64,000 bases of DNA, from contig JAPLDQ010000011.1 in the NCBI GenBank assembly GCA_026391675.1, positions 157,209-221,208 on the forward strand. The letters run 5' to 3'. This document shows, piece by piece, positions 1 through 8,032 of the stretch; the stretch's first letter is position 1, and every line of letters begins with the position of its first letter. The stretch is from Bacteroidota bacterium. GTDB lineage: Bacteria > Bacteroidota > Bacteroidia > Bacteroidales > JACABE01. The position numbers and the translations under genes are program-made. Under the pieces are notes generated by a model that was not told the DNA's origin, did no database searches, and saw nothing but the letters and a program-made list of their open reading frames with translations.

Positions 1-335
1 GTGAATCCCAGGCTTTTTATCATGCCGATAAGGGTTTTATAGTTATCTATATCATCAAACTCAGCCGCGAAACTTGGTGCAATACATGCCACAACTTTTT
101 CTCCGGATTGCAGTAAACTCATTACGCTATCTATCGAATTATAGTATGATTTAGCGCCCTGGCTGCATACTTTAATGCAATTACCACAGCCTATACAACG
201 GTTTTGCAGCACTTCAGCCTGACCATTTACTATTTTTATAGCTTTGGTAGGGCATTCGCGTACACAAGTGTAGCAAATCTTGCATCTGTCTTTAATGGTG
301 TTAACCAGTTTGATTTCCTTTTTCTGAGTTTTCAT
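1..335 (-). CDS. [FeFe]-hydrogenase-like iron-sulfur protein, N-terminal part (cut by window edge)
   Basis: Only the first 111 codons are in the window. The ATG is at 333-335 on the minus strand, 30 bases beyond the hydA stop, so it is probably the last gene of the hydCBA operon. The N-terminal quarter shows two 4Fe-4S ferredoxin motifs, CKICYTCVRECP and CIGCGNCIKVC. These are followed by VVACIAPSFAAEF, which resembles the start of an H-cluster (Fe-hydrogenase large subunit) domain. The 2Fe-2S and His-Cys3 domains of HydA are absent. In related genomes such short-N-terminus proteins often carry a PAS or output domain at the C-terminus and are treated as sensory hydrogenases; that part is not visible here. 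It could also be another small ferredoxin-hydrogenase. Confidence 0.72.
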   Translation of the reverse strand, partial: MKTQKKEIKLVNTIKDRCKICYTCVRECPTKAIKIVNGQAEVLQNRCIGCGNCIKVCSQGAKSYYNSIDSVMSLLQSGEKVVACIAPSFAAEFDDIDNYKTLIGMIKSLGF

Positions 336-365
336 ATTGCTTGTATTAGCAGTATTTGAAATGAT

Positions 366-2090
366 TTAAAGAATTACATCACGTTCAATGTAGGAAGTAT
401 GCAGCAAATCATGACTAAAATGGCTCATTGGGTTTTCCAGGAAATTTTCATATAATCTTTTGATTTGAAAATTCTGATGCGAAGCTTTAGTTGAATCATT
501 TTCATCAATTTCGTAAAGTGTATTTGCCCTTTTTAAAGTTTTGTCCTTTTTAGAATTGATGAGCTGTCCTCCACCTGCAATACATCCACCGGGGCAAGTC
601 ATTATTTCAATAAACTGATATTCGGATTTTCCTTTCCTGATATCATCCAGAACACCTTTAGCATTGCCTAATCCGTTTATTACAGCAAAATTCAGATTAA
701 TATCGTCAATACTTATATTGAATTTTTTAATTTTATTCGGACCACGGGTTTCATTAATTTTATATTTGCTGAGTTCTTTTCCTGTTAAACTGTAATAGGC
801 TGTCCTGATGGCAGCTTCCATTACACCACCTGAAGCTGCAAATATTTTACCTGCAGAAGTTCTTTTCAGAAATGGTGAATCCGTTAACTCAGGATCAATA
901 TTCGTGATGTCAATGCCATACTGATTTATAAGTTTAACCAGTTCACGTGTTGTCAGTACAGCATCAACATCCGAAATCCCTTTACTCGTAAATTCCTCGC
1001 GTTGTGCCTCAAATTTTTTAGCAGTGCAGGGCATTACAGAGACTGAGAATATTTTTTCGGGTTTAATTTCTTCAAATTTTGCAAAATAAGATTTTATAAT
1101 TGCTCCCATCATTTGTTGTGGAGATTTACAGCTGGAAACATTCTTCAGTAAATCAGGGTAAAATTCTTCGGCATATTTTATCCAGGCAGGACAACAACTT
1201 GTTATCATCGGCAGTGTTTTGTTGTTGACAATTCTGTCAATCAATTCAGCCACTTCTTCCATAATGGTAAGGTCAGCAGTAAAACTGGTATCGAAAACAT
1301 AATCAAATCCTATTTTTCTCAAAGCTGCATTCAATACTCCATTCATATCGGTGCCAACAGGCAATCCAAATTCTTCGGCAATAGAAACAGAAATAGCAGG
1401 TGCATATTGTACTACTACTTTTAAATCAGGATTATTCAGTGCTGCGAGTACAGGTTCGGTACTTGATTTTTCGGTAATGGCAGCAGTTGGACAAACTACC
1501 AGACATTGTCCGCAATTTACACAAGATGAAGTGTTTAGACCTTTGTTGAAAGTAGTTCCTATGGTTGTAAAACTTCCGCGGTTTATAAAATCAATACAGG
1601 AAACGCCGATAACATCTTCACAAACTCTGACGCATCTTCCGCAAAGTATGCATTTATCAGGATTTCTGACTATGCTCTGACTGGAATAATCACTATTGAA
1701 TTTATTCTTTTTTCCATAGATTTTCTTTCTGTCGATTCCCATTTCAGTAGCCAGTGATTGCAGTTCGCAATTCAAATTTCTCGGGCAATACAGACAATCA
1801 TCAGGATGATTTGATAATAATAGTTCTATAATAGTTTTGCGTGCATTCAATACCCTTGGAGAATGTGTCCTTATTTTCATATTATCTTCAACAGGGTAGG
1901 AGCAGGAGGTAAATAATTTACCATTCACTTCGTTTTCAACAAGGCACATTCTGCAGGCACCGGTTGGAATCATATCTTTCAGATTACACAAGGTTGGTAT
2001 TCTTATTCCATTTCTTAACAGTACATCAAGGACTTTTTCTCCTTTTTCCGCTTCAACGATTTTACTGTTAACTGTTATATTGGTCTTCAT
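366..2090 (-). CDS. hydA: [FeFe] hydrogenase catalytic subunit HydA
   Basis: 574 aa. Reversible H2 oxidation/proton reduction in the cytoplasm, as the catalytic subunit of a trimeric NAD(H)-linked enzyme with the two genes upstream. Domains in order: 2Fe-2S ferredoxin (C35, C46, C49, C63); His-Cys3 4Fe-4S site (H95, C99, C102, C108); two 4Fe-4S clusters (C147/150/153/157 and C190/193/196/200); H-cluster domain with L1 TSCCPAW (C300), L2 MPCTAKKFE (C355) and L3 EIMTCPGGC (C499, C503); small-subunit-like C-terminus from about 510. The proton-path residues known from Clostridium pasteurianum CpI (C299, E279, E282, S319, R286) and K358 are all present at the same numbers. It lacks the extra C-terminal 2Fe-2S domain of some HydA proteins. 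The gap to hydB is 24 bases. Confidence 0.97.
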   Translation of the reverse strand: MKTNITVNSKIVEAEKGEKVLDVLLRNGIRIPTLCNLKDMIPTGACRMCLVENEVNGKLFTSCSYPVEDNMKIRTHSPRVLNARKTIIELLLSNHPDDCLYCPRNLNCELQSLATEMGIDRKKIYGKKNKFNSDYSSQSIVRNPDKCILCGRCVRVCEDVIGVSCIDFINRGSFTTIGTTFNKGLNTSSCVNCGQCLVVCPTAAITEKSSTEPVLAALNNPDLKVVVQYAPAISVSIAEEFGLPVGTDMNGVLNAALRKIGFDYVFDTSFTADLTIMEEVAELIDRIVNNKTLPMITSCCPAWIKYAEEFYPDLLKNVSSCKSPQQMMGAIIKSYFAKFEEIKPEKIFSVSVMPCTAKKFEAQREEFTSKGISDVDAVLTTRELVKLINQYGIDITNIDPELTDSPFLKRTSAGKIFAASGGVMEAAIRTAYYSLTGKELSKYKINETRGPNKIKKFNISIDDINLNFAVINGLGNAKGVLDDIRKGKSEYQFIEIMTCPGGCIAGGGQLINSKKDKTLKRANTLYEIDENDSTKASHQNFQIKRLYENFLENPMSHFSHDLLHTSYIERDVIL

Positions 2091-2114
2091 TTATTGTAAT
2101 TTTTGAATTTTAGT

Positions 2115-4052
2115 TTAATTAAAACTGATAGCGTTAAATTTGCAATTTTCCATACATGCGCCACATCCGATACATTTGGATTCCACTACAAAATGTGCTG
2201 TTTTTTTAGCACCGATGATGGCTTCTGTAGGACATTTTTTAGCACAAATGGTGCAGCCTGTACATTTTTCAACATCAATTACATATTTTCTCAATTCTGT
2301 ACATACCTGAGCAGGACAGTTTCTTTCAAAAATATGGGCTTCATATTCATGTCTGAAATATTTAAGCGTACTCAATACAGGATTTGGAGCGGTTTGTCCA
2401 AGTCCGCATAAAGAAGTTTCCCTGATTACTTTACTTAATCTTTCAAGTTGTAAAACTCCCTGAAAACGCATCAGTGTTTCTGCTTCGTTATTTGAATTTG
2501 GTTTGTGGGTAATGCTTTCAAGAATTTCTAACATCCGTTTGGTTCCTTCTCTGCATGGAATACATTTTCCGCAACTTTCGCGCTGTATAAAATCCATAAA
2601 GAATTTTGCCAGGTCTACCATACAGGTATCTTCATCCATTACAACCAATCCACCTGAACCCATCATAGCACCTACTGCAATTAAAGATTCATAATCTATC
2701 AGAATATCAAGATTTTCCTCAGTAATACAGCCACCTGAAGGGCCTCCTATTTGTACTGCCTTGAATTTTTTATTGTTAGGAATACCACCTGCAATTTCGA
2801 AAAGAATATCACGGATTTTAGTACCCATTGGAATTTCTACCAATCCGGTATTGTTAATATTTCCTGATAAAGCAAATACTTTTGTTCCTTTGCTTTTTGC
2901 TGTTCCTGTTGAAGCGAACCATTCAGCACCATGCCATATTATTTCCGAAACATTTGAATAAGTTTCTACATTGTTGATTACTGTTGGTTTTCCAAAAAGA
3001 CCACTATCAGTTGGAAATGGAGGACGCGGGCTTGGCATTCCTCTTTTACCTTCGATACTGTGCATCAAAGCTGTTTCTTCACCACAAACAAAAGCACCTG
3101 CTCCCATTTTAATTTTCAAATCAAAACTGAAATCGGAATTCATAATATTTGTGCCAAGAAAACCATATTCTTTAGCCTGTTCAATAGCAAGTTTTAAACG
3201 TTTTACAGCAAGCGGATATTCAGCTCTGATATAAATAATACCTTTGCTGGCACCAATAGCATAGCCACCAATAACCATACCTTCAATCAATCGGTTGGGG
3301 TCACCTTCAATTACGGCTCTGTCCATGAATGCTCCGGGGTCGCCTTCGTCAGCATTGCAAATCAGATATTTCTGATCAGCTTTTTTGGCATTGGCAAATT
3401 TCCACTTTAATCCTGTAGGAAAACCTCCGCCACCACGGCCTCTCAAACCACTTTTTTCAATAATATCACAAATGTCAACTGCTGAATATTCTTTCAGTGT
3501 TTTAGCTAAAGATTTATAACCACCATGTGCTATATATTCCTCAATACTTTCCGGATTTATAATACCACAGTTTTTTAAAACGATTCTTTTCTGACGTTTG
3601 AAAAATGAATGATTATTAATGGACTTTATACCTTTCCATTCCTCAGAACCATTTGTGAAAAACTGTCCCAGTACCGGACTTTCTATTTTGTTTTCATTGA
3701 ATAATTTGTTCAATATATCATTCACTTTATCCTCTGTAACTTTTTCAAAACAAATTCTGTTTTTCCCAGGAATTATAATATCCATAAGGGGTTCAGAGGA
3801 ACAAAGTCCGATACAACCGGTTTCAATAATAGTTGCATTAATTTTGTTTGATTCCAGATAATTTTTACAGGCGTTTATTGTTTTGTCTGCTCCGGCTCCC
3901 AAACCACAGGTGCCGGCACCTATCATAATAACGATATTATCGTTTTCTTCCCGTTTAAGCCGGCTTATTATATGATTTGTATCTGTTGCTGTGTTATAGT
4001 CCAGGGTATATTCTTTCAGCAAAGACCTTATTTCTTTATTTTCAGTTTTCAT
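2115..4052 (-). CDS. hydB: NADH-dependent [FeFe] hydrogenase, NuoF-like subunit HydB
   Basis: 645 aa from the ATG at 4050-4052; a TTG nine codons further upstream is less likely. Flavin subunit that passes electrons between NAD(H) and the hydrogenase. Residues 40-90 are a thioredoxin-fold 2Fe-2S ferredoxin with C49, C80 and C84; the usual fourth Cys is not obvious. The NuoF core follows: glycine-rich FMN/NADH loop GRGGGGFPTG (205-214), CNADEGDPGAFMD (232-244), an SLBB-like region and the 4Fe-4S site C494/C497/C500 with C549. Two ferredoxin clusters close the protein (C597/600/603/607; C627/630/633/637). Its start overlaps the hydC stop by 11 bases, which indicates coupled translation. This layout matches HydB of electron-bifurcating HydABC enzymes, but bifurcation itself is an inference. 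Confidence 0.96.
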   Translation of the reverse strand: MKTENKEIRSLLKEYTLDYNTATDTNHIISRLKREENDNIVIMIGAGTCGLGAGADKTINACKNYLESNKINATIIETGCIGLCSSEPLMDIIIPGKNRICFEKVTEDKVNDILNKLFNENKIESPVLGQFFTNGSEEWKGIKSINNHSFFKRQKRIVLKNCGIINPESIEEYIAHGGYKSLAKTLKEYSAVDICDIIEKSGLRGRGGGGFPTGLKWKFANAKKADQKYLICNADEGDPGAFMDRAVIEGDPNRLIEGMVIGGYAIGASKGIIYIRAEYPLAVKRLKLAIEQAKEYGFLGTNIMNSDFSFDLKIKMGAGAFVCGEETALMHSIEGKRGMPSPRPPFPTDSGLFGKPTVINNVETYSNVSEIIWHGAEWFASTGTAKSKGTKVFALSGNINNTGLVEIPMGTKIRDILFEIAGGIPNNKKFKAVQIGGPSGGCITEENLDILIDYESLIAVGAMMGSGGLVVMDEDTCMVDLAKFFMDFIQRESCGKCIPCREGTKRMLEILESITHKPNSNNEAETLMRFQGVLQLERLSKVIRETSLCGLGQTAPNPVLSTLKYFRHEYEAHIFERNCPAQVCTELRKYVIDVEKCTGCTICAKKCPTEAIIGAKKTAHFVVESKCIGCGACMENCKFNAISFN

Positions 4053-4515
4053 TGATATTGAAATTTCTATAATTATCAATAATTTTTTTTATACTTTCTG
4101 AAGTAACTTTTGCGTGGAATTCGCCATTAATGCAAATTACAGGAGCTAAACCACATGCTCCGATACAGGCAACTACTTCTATACTGAACAATCCGTCTTT
4201 TGACGTTTGTCCTGCTTTAATTTTTAAGTATTTTTCAATTTCCTTCAACACGGTTGAAGAACCCAGCACATGGCAGGCAGTGCCTCTGCAAACCAGAATA
4301 TTGTATTTTCCTTTTGGCGAAAAGCGGAACTGGTTGTAAAATGTGGCAACACCATATATTTTACTGGCAGGAATTTTCATAGAAGTGCCAACTTCAACAA
4401 TGGCTGCTTCTGATAAATAACCTTCAGCTTCCTGAATTTCCTGAAGTATGGGGATTAAGCTGTCTCTTTTAACTTTCCCATGCTTTTCTAATATTAATTT
4501 AACTTGATTTTCCAT
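4042..4515 (-). CDS. hydC: NuoE-like 2Fe-2S subunit HydC of [FeFe] hydrogenase
   Basis: 157 aa from the ATG at 4513-4515; another in-frame ATG at 4528-4530 would add five residues. Thioredoxin-fold 2Fe-2S subunit related to complex I NuoE. The ligands are C76, C81, C117 and C121 (C-x4-C and C-x3-C), in VCRGTACH and ACIGACG. The N-terminal half has the usual NuoE helical bundle (IPILQEIQEAEGYL; IYGVATFYNQF). It is the first gene of hydC-hydB-hydA, the order normal for trimeric [FeFe] hydrogenases. A strong hairpin (4546-4573) lies just before the start, and only a one-mismatch -7 box is seen between this gene and the response regulator upstream. Confidence 0.96.
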   Translation of the reverse strand: MENQVKLILEKHGKVKRDSLIPILQEIQEAEGYLSEAAIVEVGTSMKIPASKIYGVATFYNQFRFSPKGKYNILVCRGTACHVLGSSTVLKEIEKYLKIKAGQTSKDGLFSIEVVACIGACGLAPVICINGEFHAKVTSESIKKIIDNYRNFNINEN

Positions 4516-4545
4516 GGTAATGATATGCATCAGTTTTTTTTAAAA

Positions 4546-4573
4546 TCAGCAGCTTTGGAAACAAAGCTGCTGA
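4546..4573 (-). promoter_or_regulatory. Perfect 12-bp hairpin in the hydC leader (terminator or attenuator)
   Basis: A 12-bp perfect stem (4546-4557 with 4562-4573) encloses a 4-nt loop, GAAA on the plus strand. On the minus-strand transcript the stem is followed by four U, then A8, then the hydC start 30 bases on. The placement fits a partial terminator between the response regulator and hydCBA, or a leader structure controlling hydC. The short U run makes a strong intrinsic terminator uncertain. Confidence 0.6.
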
Positions 4574-4625
4574 AGTGTTAATGAAATAATGGATCAAAAA
4601 ACTACTTTACAAAATTGAAAGAATA

Positions 4626-5552
4626 TTAATTTTGGAGGATTTTTTCAATTTCAGGTAGTATTTTTGAAGATTCTACTGGCTTTCTAATAAATCCTGATAC
4701 AGGGAACCAGATAGATTTATTGTTTTCAGAAAGATAATCAATACCGGCTTTTCCGGAAACAATATCTTTTACCAATAATACGTGTAAATCTTTAAATCCG
4801 GGATTTTTTCTGAAATCACGTACCATTTTTTGTAAATCTGTATTGGATGTTATCAGTACATCAATTGATGTCAACATTAATACAGGCATATCATCAAGAG
4901 ATTTATCATCGTTAATTTCTTTTGCCATTTCAAAGCCTTCGTATTGAGTGGTCATCATAACATCAAGAATAGCCATATCCGGTTTTTCTTCCTTGATTTT
5001 TTTCATGCCTTCGACTTTGTTGTTGGCTGTAATTACGTTATAACCTTTTTTGGTTAAGATGGTTTCCAAGGTAGTGATGATGTCTATATCGTCATCTACC
5101 AATAAAATTTTTGATGTTTTCATAATGTTGAAATTTTTAAGGTTTGATATTTTGCTTAAATGTATTGGGAATAATAATTTTCCTTCTAAAACTGTTTTAA
5201 TGGCTCTTTCGAGTTCTTCACGTGTGGTATTCTTGAGTAAAAAGCAATTTACCCCTGCATCAATAATGGAAGCCATGTATTCGATTTCGTCAAACATGGT
5301 AATGGCAATTATTTTGATATCAGGATAAAGGGATTTTACTCTTCTGGACGCTTCTATACCATTCATTTCCGGCATTTCTATATCCATCAGTATAATATCC
5401 GGTGTGTTTTTTTGTAATAAATCCAGGAGTTCGATGCCATTGGATGCTACACCAATAACACTCACACCTTTGATATTTCCCGCTGCAAGTTTTAAGCCTT
5501 CACGGTAAATCTGATGGTCATCAACAATTATTATTTTTGTAGTATCGTTCAT
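4626..5552 (-). CDS. Tandem-receiver response regulator without output domain
   Basis: 308 aa from the ATG at 5550-5552; the codon before it is GTG. Two CheY-like receivers in one frame. The first (about 5-125) is NarL-type, with phospho-acceptor D57 (LMDIEMP), T85 and K107 and only a stump where the LuxR-type HTH would follow. The second starts at M144 (ILLVDDD), with D197, T228 and K291. T228 and K291 lie about 63 residues apart, roughly 40 more than in a standard receiver, so there is an insertion (about 232-285). No DNA-binding or enzymatic output is visible. It lies between the NarL-type regulator and hydC on the same strand and probably signals by protein contact. M144 could also serve as an internal start for a stand-alone receiver. 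Confidence 0.9.
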   Translation of the reverse strand: MNDTTKIIIVDDHQIYREGLKLAAGNIKGVSVIGVASNGIELLDLLQKNTPDIILMDIEMPEMNGIEASRRVKSLYPDIKIIAITMFDEIEYMASIIDAGVNCFLLKNTTREELERAIKTVLEGKLLFPIHLSKISNLKNFNIMKTSKILLVDDDIDIITTLETILTKKGYNVITANNKVEGMKKIKEEKPDMAILDVMMTTQYEGFEMAKEINDDKSLDDMPVLMLTSIDVLITSNTDLQKMVRDFRKNPGFKDLHVLLVKDIVSGKAGIDYLSENNKSIWFPVSGFIRKPVESSKILPEIEKILQN

Positions 5553-5571
5553 CACTTTTATTTTGACGATA

Positions 5572-5602
5572 CAAAATTATCACAGTTAAAATCTCTGCAC
5601 AA
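5572..5602 (-). promoter_or_regulatory. Promoter of the tandem-receiver gene (and possibly hydCBA)
   Basis: Minus-strand -7 box TAATTTTG (5572-5579) and a TTG -33 element at 5600-5602, spaced 20 bases. This matches the Bacteroidota consensus. The box ends 20 bases before the ATG at 5552. Confidence 0.65.
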
Positions 5603-5709
5603 GAGACTTAATTACTGATTTTATAAGGGAAATAAAGGAAGCTTTTAAGAAAGCTTTGATGTAAATTCAGGAAATATTATTGCGTAAAAGTATCGGTTTT
5701 TACAATGAG

Positions 5710-6357
5710 TTAAATCTCAACCAGCTTATTTTTAATGGCATAGGCTAAAAGATGGATGGTACTTTTGCATCCGGTTTTAGATAAAAGATTTGATTTATGT
5801 CCGACAACAGTTCGTTCACTTATGAATAATTTATCCCCAATTTCTTTATTATTTAAACCTTCCATACTTAATTTCAGAATCTCAATTTCACGGTTGGTTA
5901 ATTTGAGTTCATCATTTTTGTTTTTTTCTTCAGGAACTATTCTTCTGGTGAAATATTCAAATATCTCTTCAGAGTAATAGGTTTTGCCGTTCATGATTGC
6001 ATGTATTGCCTTATCTAAGGTTTCTTTATTTATATTTTTCAACAGAAAACCTTTAACACCTGAATCCAGCATGCTTTCAAGGTACTCTTCGTCGTTAAAC
6101 ATGGTAAGGGCTATGATTTTAATACCCGGATGCATTTCAACCGCTATTTTAGTTGCTTCAATGCCGTTCATAAATGGCATTTCTATATCCATAAAAACGA
6201 TGTCGGGAGTATAAAGTTCGAGCAGGTCGAGGAATTCTCTCCCGTTGGAGGCTTCTGCAATTACCTTGGTATCTTTAATACGGCTAAAAAGCAGTTTCAA
6301 ACCACTCCTGAAAATCTCGTGATCATCTACAATAATAATTTTAATCTTTTCTTCCAT
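5710..6357 (-). CDS. NarL/FixJ-family response regulator
   Basis: 215 aa from the ATG at 6355-6357; the open frame continues upstream, but the receiver begins directly at this Met (EEKIKIIIVDDHEIF). The receiver (1-120) has acidic pocket D11/D12, phospho-acceptor D57 (FMDIEMP) and the Thr and Lys of the active site. A LuxR-type HTH follows (about 148-212; LTNREIEILKL, NNKEIGDKL, SERTV). It is a DNA-binding transcription regulator. The kinase gene ends 59 bases upstream on the same strand, so the two are almost certainly a cognate pair. Its receiver resembles the first receiver of the next gene, which suggests duplication followed by loss of the HTH there. The block leads into hydCBA, a plausible target. 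Confidence 0.94.
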   Translation of the reverse strand: MEEKIKIIIVDDHEIFRSGLKLLFSRIKDTKVIAEASNGREFLDLLELYTPDIVFMDIEMPFMNGIEATKIAVEMHPGIKIIALTMFNDEEYLESMLDSGVKGFLLKNINKETLDKAIHAIMNGKTYYSEEIFEYFTRRIVPEEKNKNDELKLTNREIEILKLSMEGLNNKEIGDKLFISERTVVGHKSNLLSKTGCKSTIHLLAYAIKNKLVEI

Positions 6358-6374
6358 ATAGTATAAAAACGGTA

Positions 6375-6382
6375 CAAAAGTA
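6375..6382 (-). promoter_or_regulatory. -7 box upstream of the NarL-type regulator
   Basis: TACTTTTG on the minus strand, 18 bases before the ATG at 6357, in the gap between kinase and regulator. No clear -33 element. Confidence 0.45.
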
Positions 6383-6415
6383 GTAAAATTTAACCGTATT
6401 GTGAAAGGTTTAACA

Positions 6416-7708
6416 TTATAATTCTTTTTCCATCGAAAAATGAAATCCTGGTTTGGCTGTATCAAACGAATAGCTTGCATTTATCGATTTAACACGGCTT
6501 ACAATGTTTTTTAATCCCATTCCCTGCTTGGAGTTTATAAAATTATCATCAATCGGGCAACCGATACCATCGTCAGCATAGTTAAAAATCAATTTGTTAT
6601 TTTTTGTTTCGAGATTGATTACCACATTATCTGCTGCAGCATGTTTGATTGTATTATTCAATAATTCTTCAATAATTCTGAAAAGAACAATTTCAATATT
6701 CGACTCGAAACGATATTTATAATCAGGTGTATTGAATACAACTTTATTCCTGTTTGTTAAATTTACTTTTTTACATAAAGAATCTACTGCTTTAATTAAA
6801 CCATAATCCTTTATTATACTTGGCATCAGATTGTTGGAAATCGTCCTGATGTTGGAAATGGCATCATCCAGCAATTCATTGGTATATTTAATCAGTTTTT
6901 GTTTTTCGTCAGCTTCAATTTCGTCAGTGTAAATCTCGTTTACATATATTTTAATTGTTGAAAGTAATGGTCCCAGGCCGTCATGCATTTCTTTGGCAAA
7001 ACGTCTTCTTTCCCTTTCTTCGGCTTCAATCATAGAACTTAACAATTTCCTTTCAAATTCTTTTCTTTCGGTTATATTTCTGGCTATGGAAAATAATACC
7101 TTTTCCCCTTTATAACGGATAATTCTGCTGCTCATTTCCAGATAAAGCACTTTACCGGATTTTGTCTGATGTTCAGATTCGAATACCAGGGTTTTATTTT
7201 GAATGATACTATTTATATTTTCTTCCACTTTATCAGCAAAAGCAGCAGTTTTAATATCAGCAAAATTCATTTTAAGTAATTCATCCCTTTTATAGCCCAA
7301 CGCCTCGCAAACTTCTTTATTTACATCTAAGAAATTTCCTTTCAGGTCGGCTAAAAATAATTGATCGCTGCTATTGTTAAATAAAGCACGGAAACGAATT
7401 TCCGATTCCTGCTTTTCGTGGGCAATTCTTTTATTCTTTTTTAGCGATTTTTGAATTAGTATTAAGCTGGTTATCATAAAGAAAGCAATAATAATATCAA
7501 CCCAATAGCTAAAATTATCAATATCTGAAAGTATTCCGGTTCTATAATAATAAATGAGTTCACTAATTTTTTGTAAGGTGATTAAAATAAAACCAATGGA
7601 AAAAAAAATCCAGGCTTTTTGTGTATTCGAAACACGTATAATCCTGATTGCCAAAAAAATAAGCGTTAACTGAAGAATAATGGCAAAAATTATGGAAGAA
7701 TATATCAT
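6416..7708 (-). CDS. Membrane PAS sensor histidine kinase (NarX/HisKA_3 type)
   Basis: 430 aa. The N-terminus has three predicted membrane helices (about 4-23, 32-50, 66-86) with almost no extracytoplasmic loop, so the signal is probably sensed in the membrane or cytoplasm. A PAS domain spans about 100-215 (FRALFNNSSDQLFLAD to SIARNITERKEF). The HisKA_3 dimerisation helix carries H242 in RRFAKEMHDGLGPLLS. The HATPase_c domain follows, with the N-box ELLNNTIKHA and G-boxes DDGIGC and GMGLKNI. This kinase class pairs with NarL-type regulators, and one follows 59 bases downstream. The PAS domain lacks an obvious haem or flavin signature, so the signal is unknown; redox state or H2 would fit the hydrogenase genes downstream. 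Confidence 0.94.
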   Translation of the reverse strand: MIYSSIIFAIILQLTLIFLAIRIIRVSNTQKAWIFFSIGFILITLQKISELIYYYRTGILSDIDNFSYWVDIIIAFFMITSLILIQKSLKKNKRIAHEKQESEIRFRALFNNSSDQLFLADLKGNFLDVNKEVCEALGYKRDELLKMNFADIKTAAFADKVEENINSIIQNKTLVFESEHQTKSGKVLYLEMSSRIIRYKGEKVLFSIARNITERKEFERKLLSSMIEAEERERRRFAKEMHDGLGPLLSTIKIYVNEIYTDEIEADEKQKLIKYTNELLDDAISNIRTISNNLMPSIIKDYGLIKAVDSLCKKVNLTNRNKVVFNTPDYKYRFESNIEIVLFRIIEELLNNTIKHAAADNVVINLETKNNKLIFNYADDGIGCPIDDNFINSKQGMGLKNIVSRVKSINASYSFDTAKPGFHFSMEKEL

Positions 7709-7736
7709 AAGGATGAATTGACGTTTAAATAATAAG

Positions 7737-7744
7737 CAAAATTA
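7737..7744 (-). promoter_or_regulatory. -7 box of the histidine kinase gene
   Basis: TAATTTTG on the minus strand, 29 bases before the kinase ATG. No -33 element at 19-21 bases. Confidence 0.45.
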
Positions 7745-7765
7745 AATAAAAAATGGAATGAAAAG

Positions 7766-7800
7766 AGTTATGAATTATAAGTTATAAGTTATAAGTTGTA
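7766..7800. repeat. 7-bp tandem array, five units
   Basis: Five units of consensus agttata (agttatg, aattata, agttata, agttata, agttgta). One of about ten arrays of this kind in the window. Confidence 0.8.
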
Positions 7801-8032
7801 AATGCCTGAATAGCGTTGACCGTTTCATATAATAAAAATAAGAGCAATTATTGTTAAGTATTTTAAGTGCTTAATTAATCAGCTTCCCTAAATGGTTTGA
7901 TATTTGCTTTTAAACTCAAATGAAGGTCCTTTCTGATATGATTCATCATTTTCAGTACAACAAGTAAAAGGATCAGAAACTATATTTAATACATTTTGAA
8001 AAATCACAAACAATTTTTTACCACTATCCCTT

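Larger units (their letters stand above)
7709..8032. other. Intergenic stretch with a 7-bp repeat array
   Basis: 324 bases between the kinase start and the convergent-side end of the TMTC-like gene. It holds a weak kinase promoter (-7 box at 7737-7744, minus) and a degenerate 7-bp tandem array (7766-7800). The remaining 230 bases show no open frame with a recognisable product, no hairpin followed by a T run, and no RNA gene I could identify. Confidence 0.6.

Noticed and set aside
4950..5330. Plus-strand open frames opposite the double-receiver gene
   Set aside because: They mirror the receiver codons on the other strand; the minus frame has clear receiver motifs.
5639..5656. AAGCTTT/AAAGCTT hairpin as terminator of the NarL-type regulator
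   Set aside because: Only a 7-bp AT-rich stem, and no T run follows in the minus direction, so it is too weak to report.
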